From Gyromitra esculenta (taxonomy: Eukaryota; Ascomycota; Pezizomycetes; Pezizales; Discinaceae), in assembly GCA_038503075.1 (NCBI GenBank), contig JBCAML010000006.1, positions 2,232,001-2,296,000 of the forward strand: DNA of 64,000 bases. The letters are read 5' to 3'. Positions 60,758 through 64,000 of this stretch are shown piece after piece (position 1 is the stretch's first letter; each line of letters opens with the position of its first letter). The position numbers and the translations under genes were made by a program. The notes beneath the pieces were generated by a model. That model was not told where the DNA came from and searched no databases. It worked only from the letters and a program-made list of their open reading frames with translations.

Positions 60758-63700
60758 ATGGCTTCAGGAGTAATTCTGCCAACTCCATCTCCTCCTGCAC
60801 CTTCTGAACCACACACCGCCACTCCCCGGTCACCAGCTGAAGCTTTGACGCCGCTAATCAAATCCACTTTTAACACCTCTACTCTCTCGTTCTGGCTTAA
60901 TGGTACTCGGTTGGTACTTGATAATGTTGACCCTGAAGCCACCCTTCTCGATTTCATCCGTTCGCAGCGTGGGCTGAAGGGAACTAAGCTTGGTTGTGGT
61001 GAGGGTGGCTGCGGAGCTTGCACAGTTGTTGTGCAACAGCTACTGCAGAATGGAAAAATTGAGCATTTGAGTATCAATGCTTGTTTGGCGCCGGTTATCA
61101 GCGGTAACTCTCGGCTTCTTTCGTCTTTTCTCTCTTCAATAATAAAGAAACCTAACGGAGCGAAATACCAGTCGAGGGCAAACACGTCATTACCATCGAA
61201 GCTCTTGGGACAGCTTCAAATCCCCACCCATTACAAGAACGAATTGCAAAACTTCATGGCTCACAATGCGGTTTTTGTACCCCTGGAATTGTCATGTCTC
61301 TGTACGCGTTACTGCGTAACGCTTACGACCCAATTACAAAAGTCTATCGTCTTAGCGAGGAGATGATCGAACTCGAAGGTGTCCTTGACGGCAATCTCTG
61401 TAGATGTACTGGCTATAAGCCAATTCTGGACGCGGCGAAGAGTTTCGTTAGAGAGGATTTGGGTGGCGTTGTGGTCGAAGGACCGAAGAGGGATGCCTCG
61501 GAAAAAGTAGAAGACGGACTGGGCGGGAATTATACGGCTACTGCAGTACCTAGTTCTTGCGGGCGCCCAGGAGGATGTTGTCGAGATAAAACGACTACTC
61601 CAGTTTCCTCGAGCGATGATGAATCGGCAGATACGAATATAACGGAAGTGTCGGATGTGCCTGTGACTGGGAGTAGTTACAGTGCCCCGTTGAAAACCTG
61701 TCGCCAGCCGGATTGCTGTCAGTTTCCGGCTGGAAATTCCAAGACCGAGACCGAGACCGAAGTACTATCGAAACCGAAAAACGGTTCTTATTCATTCCCG
61801 CAATTCAATTTCAAGTCCTACGAACCACATACAGAAATTATTTTTCCGCCAGGCTTGCGGAAACATGTTAAGCATCCCATCTGCTTCGGTAATTCTAGGA
61901 AGGTTTGGTTTAGACCAACGACGCTCGCGCAACTGCTGGAGATCAAGAACGCATTCCCGTCGGCGAAGATTGTTGCTGGATCCTCGGAGGTTCAAGTGGA
62001 GATCAAATTTAAAAACTTGCAGTATGCTGTGGCCGTTTATGTTGGTGAAATTGAGGAGCTCAAATCGTTTAGCGTAGATGAGGAAGCCGGAGAGGTTATT
62101 ATTGGTGGTAATGCCCCTTTGACAATCGTGGAGCAAGAGTGCTTGAAGTGGTATAGCAAACTTGGGAAGAAAGGGTTGGTTCTAGAGGCACTCAGAAAGC
62201 AGTTGAGATATTTTGCGGGAAGACAGGTATTTATTTCTCGAGCTGTTACATTTGCAGGGGCTAATATTATTGGCAGATCCGTAACACTGCAACCGCAGCA
62301 GGAAATATCGCCACCGCATCTCCTATTTCAGATTTGAATCCTGTGTTTGTTGCTTCGGGCACTATCTTGACGGCGCAGTCAATCTCTAAGGGGTCATTTC
62401 ACATTCCAATGGCTGAGTTCTTTCTTGGTTATCGCTCTACAGCATTGCCTGCGGACGCGGTAATCACAAAACTGACGATTCCTCTCGGTGTGGAAAATGA
62501 GGTTATTAAAGCTTATAAACAGGCCAAACGAAAGGACGATGATATCGCTATTGTCACAGCTAGCTTAAAGGTCAATCTTGACAGTGAGGGGCTAGTGAAG
62601 GACATTTGCTTAGCATACGGAGGGCATGCCTCTAAACCCTAACCCTGAATGAGTGATCGCTGATGCTTTAATTAGGATGGCACCTATGACGGTTATGGCT
62701 AAGAATACCCAGGAAACGTTGATAGGCAAGAGATGGTTTGATAAAGACGTTCTGGAGCTGGCTATGAACGCCATGGAGAAGGATTTTAACTTGCCCTTCA
62801 CGGTTCTTGGAGGCATGCCTACTTATAGAAAAACACTTGCGTTTTCATTCTTTTTCCGGTTTTGGCACGAGGTTGCTGCAGAGCTTAATCTTGAGACGGA
62901 GAGTGAAAAGGTCGATCAGGAGCTCATTCGAGAGATTCATCGGGGTATCTCATTGGGATCAAGAGACAACGAAAACCCATATGAGCAACGAGTCGTGGGG
63001 AAGCAGATTCCTCATCTTTCTGGATTGAAGCAAGCTACAGGCGAGGCTGAGTACATCGACGATCTACCTAAGTTTGATGGTGAGCTCTATGGTGGATTAA
63101 TTCTGTCGGGGAAGGCCCATGCAAAGCTTCTGAAGTAGGTAGCCCGAACCTCACCGTAAGGTGGATTTAAAACTTATAATTTGTTCTATCGATAGAGTGG
63201 ACTTTTCTCCCGCCCTTGAGGTTCCTGGGGTGCATGGTTATGTCGATCACCACGACATTCCAGAAGAACGCTCTTTTTGGGGTTCGGTGGTAAAGGATGA
63301 ACGTTTCTTCGCTAAAGATATCGTTCAATCTCATGGTGAACCAATCGGTATGATTTTCGCAGAGACTGCCGCTATCGCCCAGGCGGCCTCAAAACTCGTC
63401 CATATTGAGTACGAGGATCTACCAGCAATCGTCACTATCTCGGAAGCAATCGAGACGAACTCGTTTTACCCCCACGATCATCAGCTGAAACGTGGCACCC
63501 CGCCCTTAGAGGCGTTCATGGATTGCGACTTTATATTCGAAGGCGTGACAAAGATGGGTGGACAAGAGCACTTTTATCTTGAGACCAACGCTGCACTTGT
63601 CAATCCTAGGCCGGAGGATGGCGAGATGGAGGTTTGGTCTAGCACACAGAATATCATGGAGACGCAAGAATTTGTGTCGCAAGTAACTGGAGTACCGAGT

Positions 63701-64000
63701 TCTAGAATCGTCGCGAAAGTGAAACGTCTGGGCGGTGGCTTTGGTGGAAAGGAGAGTAGATCCGTTCAGTTGGCTTGTATTCTCGCTGTTGCAGCAAAGA
63801 AGTCAGGAAGGCCGATAAGGTGCATGCTTAATCGTGACGAGGACATGTTAGTTACCGATTTATTCTCAAGCAGCTATGTAGACTCAAAATTTTGCTAACT
63901 TTTGTAGGATGACAACGGGTCAGCGAAATCCTTTCCAGGCCCACTGGAAGGTCGGGGTTTCGAAGGACGGCATGTTACAAGTTCTCGATGCGGATGTTTA
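60758..64000 (+). CDS. hxnS: Xanthine dehydrogenase-family molybdoflavoprotein, probable nicotinate hydroxylase (HxnS), 3' end missing
   Basis: Exons 60758-61103, 61172-62226, 62277-62623, 62676-63134, 63196-63846 and 63908-64000 (continuing) give about 983 residues here of an expected 1350-1400. Iron-sulfur cluster 1: Cys80, Cys85 and Cys88 (CGEGGCGAC) and Cys109. Cluster 2: Cys148, Cys151, Cys192 and Cys194 (CGFC; CRC). A fungal-type Cys-rich linker ([11 protein letters not shown]) precedes the FAD domain. The molybdopterin domain begins with [11 protein letters not shown] and [10 protein letters not shown]. Intron 3 (62624-62675) has a GC donor, which is the only choice giving the conserved AYGGMAPMT. 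The family hydroxylates purines or nicotinate using water as the oxygen source. Canonical xanthine dehydrogenase (HxA) and nicotinate hydroxylase (HxnS) are close paralogues; I favour HxnS from the adjoining hxn genes. The residues contacting substrate (bovine Glu802 and Arg880) lie beyond the window. Confidence 0.9.

Overview
The window comes from a filamentous ascomycete (Pezizomycotina). The evidence is: genes split by many short GT-AG introns (about 44-127 nt) with CTAAC/CTGAC-like branch sites, Zn2Cys6 and C2H2 regulators, a PDR-type ABC transporter, F-box proteins, telomere-like TTAGGG motifs, and long AT-rich gene deserts with decayed repeats whose differences are mostly transitions, as expected from RIP-like mutation. 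The class cannot be fixed from this sequence alone.

Left part (1-34 kb), sparse. The 3' half of a PDR/ABC-G drug-efflux transporter (1-2702) is followed by a large secreted Pro/Gly/Ser repeat protein (5904-9289). A 10.7 kb desert (9290-20043) holds small inverted-repeat transposon relics. Then come a Zn2Cys6 transcription factor (20044-22513), a second desert (22514-30856) with a 464-bp TA-flanked non-autonomous transposon, and an F-box gene (30857-32516).

Middle (34-39.6 kb). This part has a small secreted protein (34321-34988) and an unrecognised, probably nuclear, 497-aa protein (37901-39569).

Right part (39.8-64 kb), the main result. A set of catabolic genes matches the eukaryotic nicotinate catabolism (hxn) cluster of Aspergillus nidulans: FAD monooxygenase hxnX-like (-), polysaccharide-deacetylase-fold cyclic imidase hxnM-like (-), short-chain dehydrogenase hxnW-like (+), amidase hxnN-like (-), phenol-hydroxylase-type FAD monooxygenase hxnV-like (+), a C2H2 zinc-finger regulator (+) and a xanthine-dehydrogenase-family molybdoflavoprotein, probably the nicotinate hydroxylase hxnS (+, cut by the window end). 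In A. nidulans these genes lie in separate loci; here they sit in one about 24 kb block. Proposed flow: HxnS hydroxylates nicotinate to 6-hydroxynicotinate; HxnX gives 2,5-dihydroxypyridine; HxnV hydroxylates it to a trihydroxypyridine; HxnW (with HxnT, not seen here) reduces the ring; HxnM opens the cyclic imide; HxnN removes the amide nitrogen. Gene assignments rest on domain architecture and gene combination; no alignment could be run. A decayed F-box/ankyrin pseudogene (52216-53067) and two further small transposon relics interrupt the space between hxnV and hxnS.

Exon boundaries were worked out by hand from splice signals, reading frame and family conservation. No tRNA, rRNA or CRISPR array was found.
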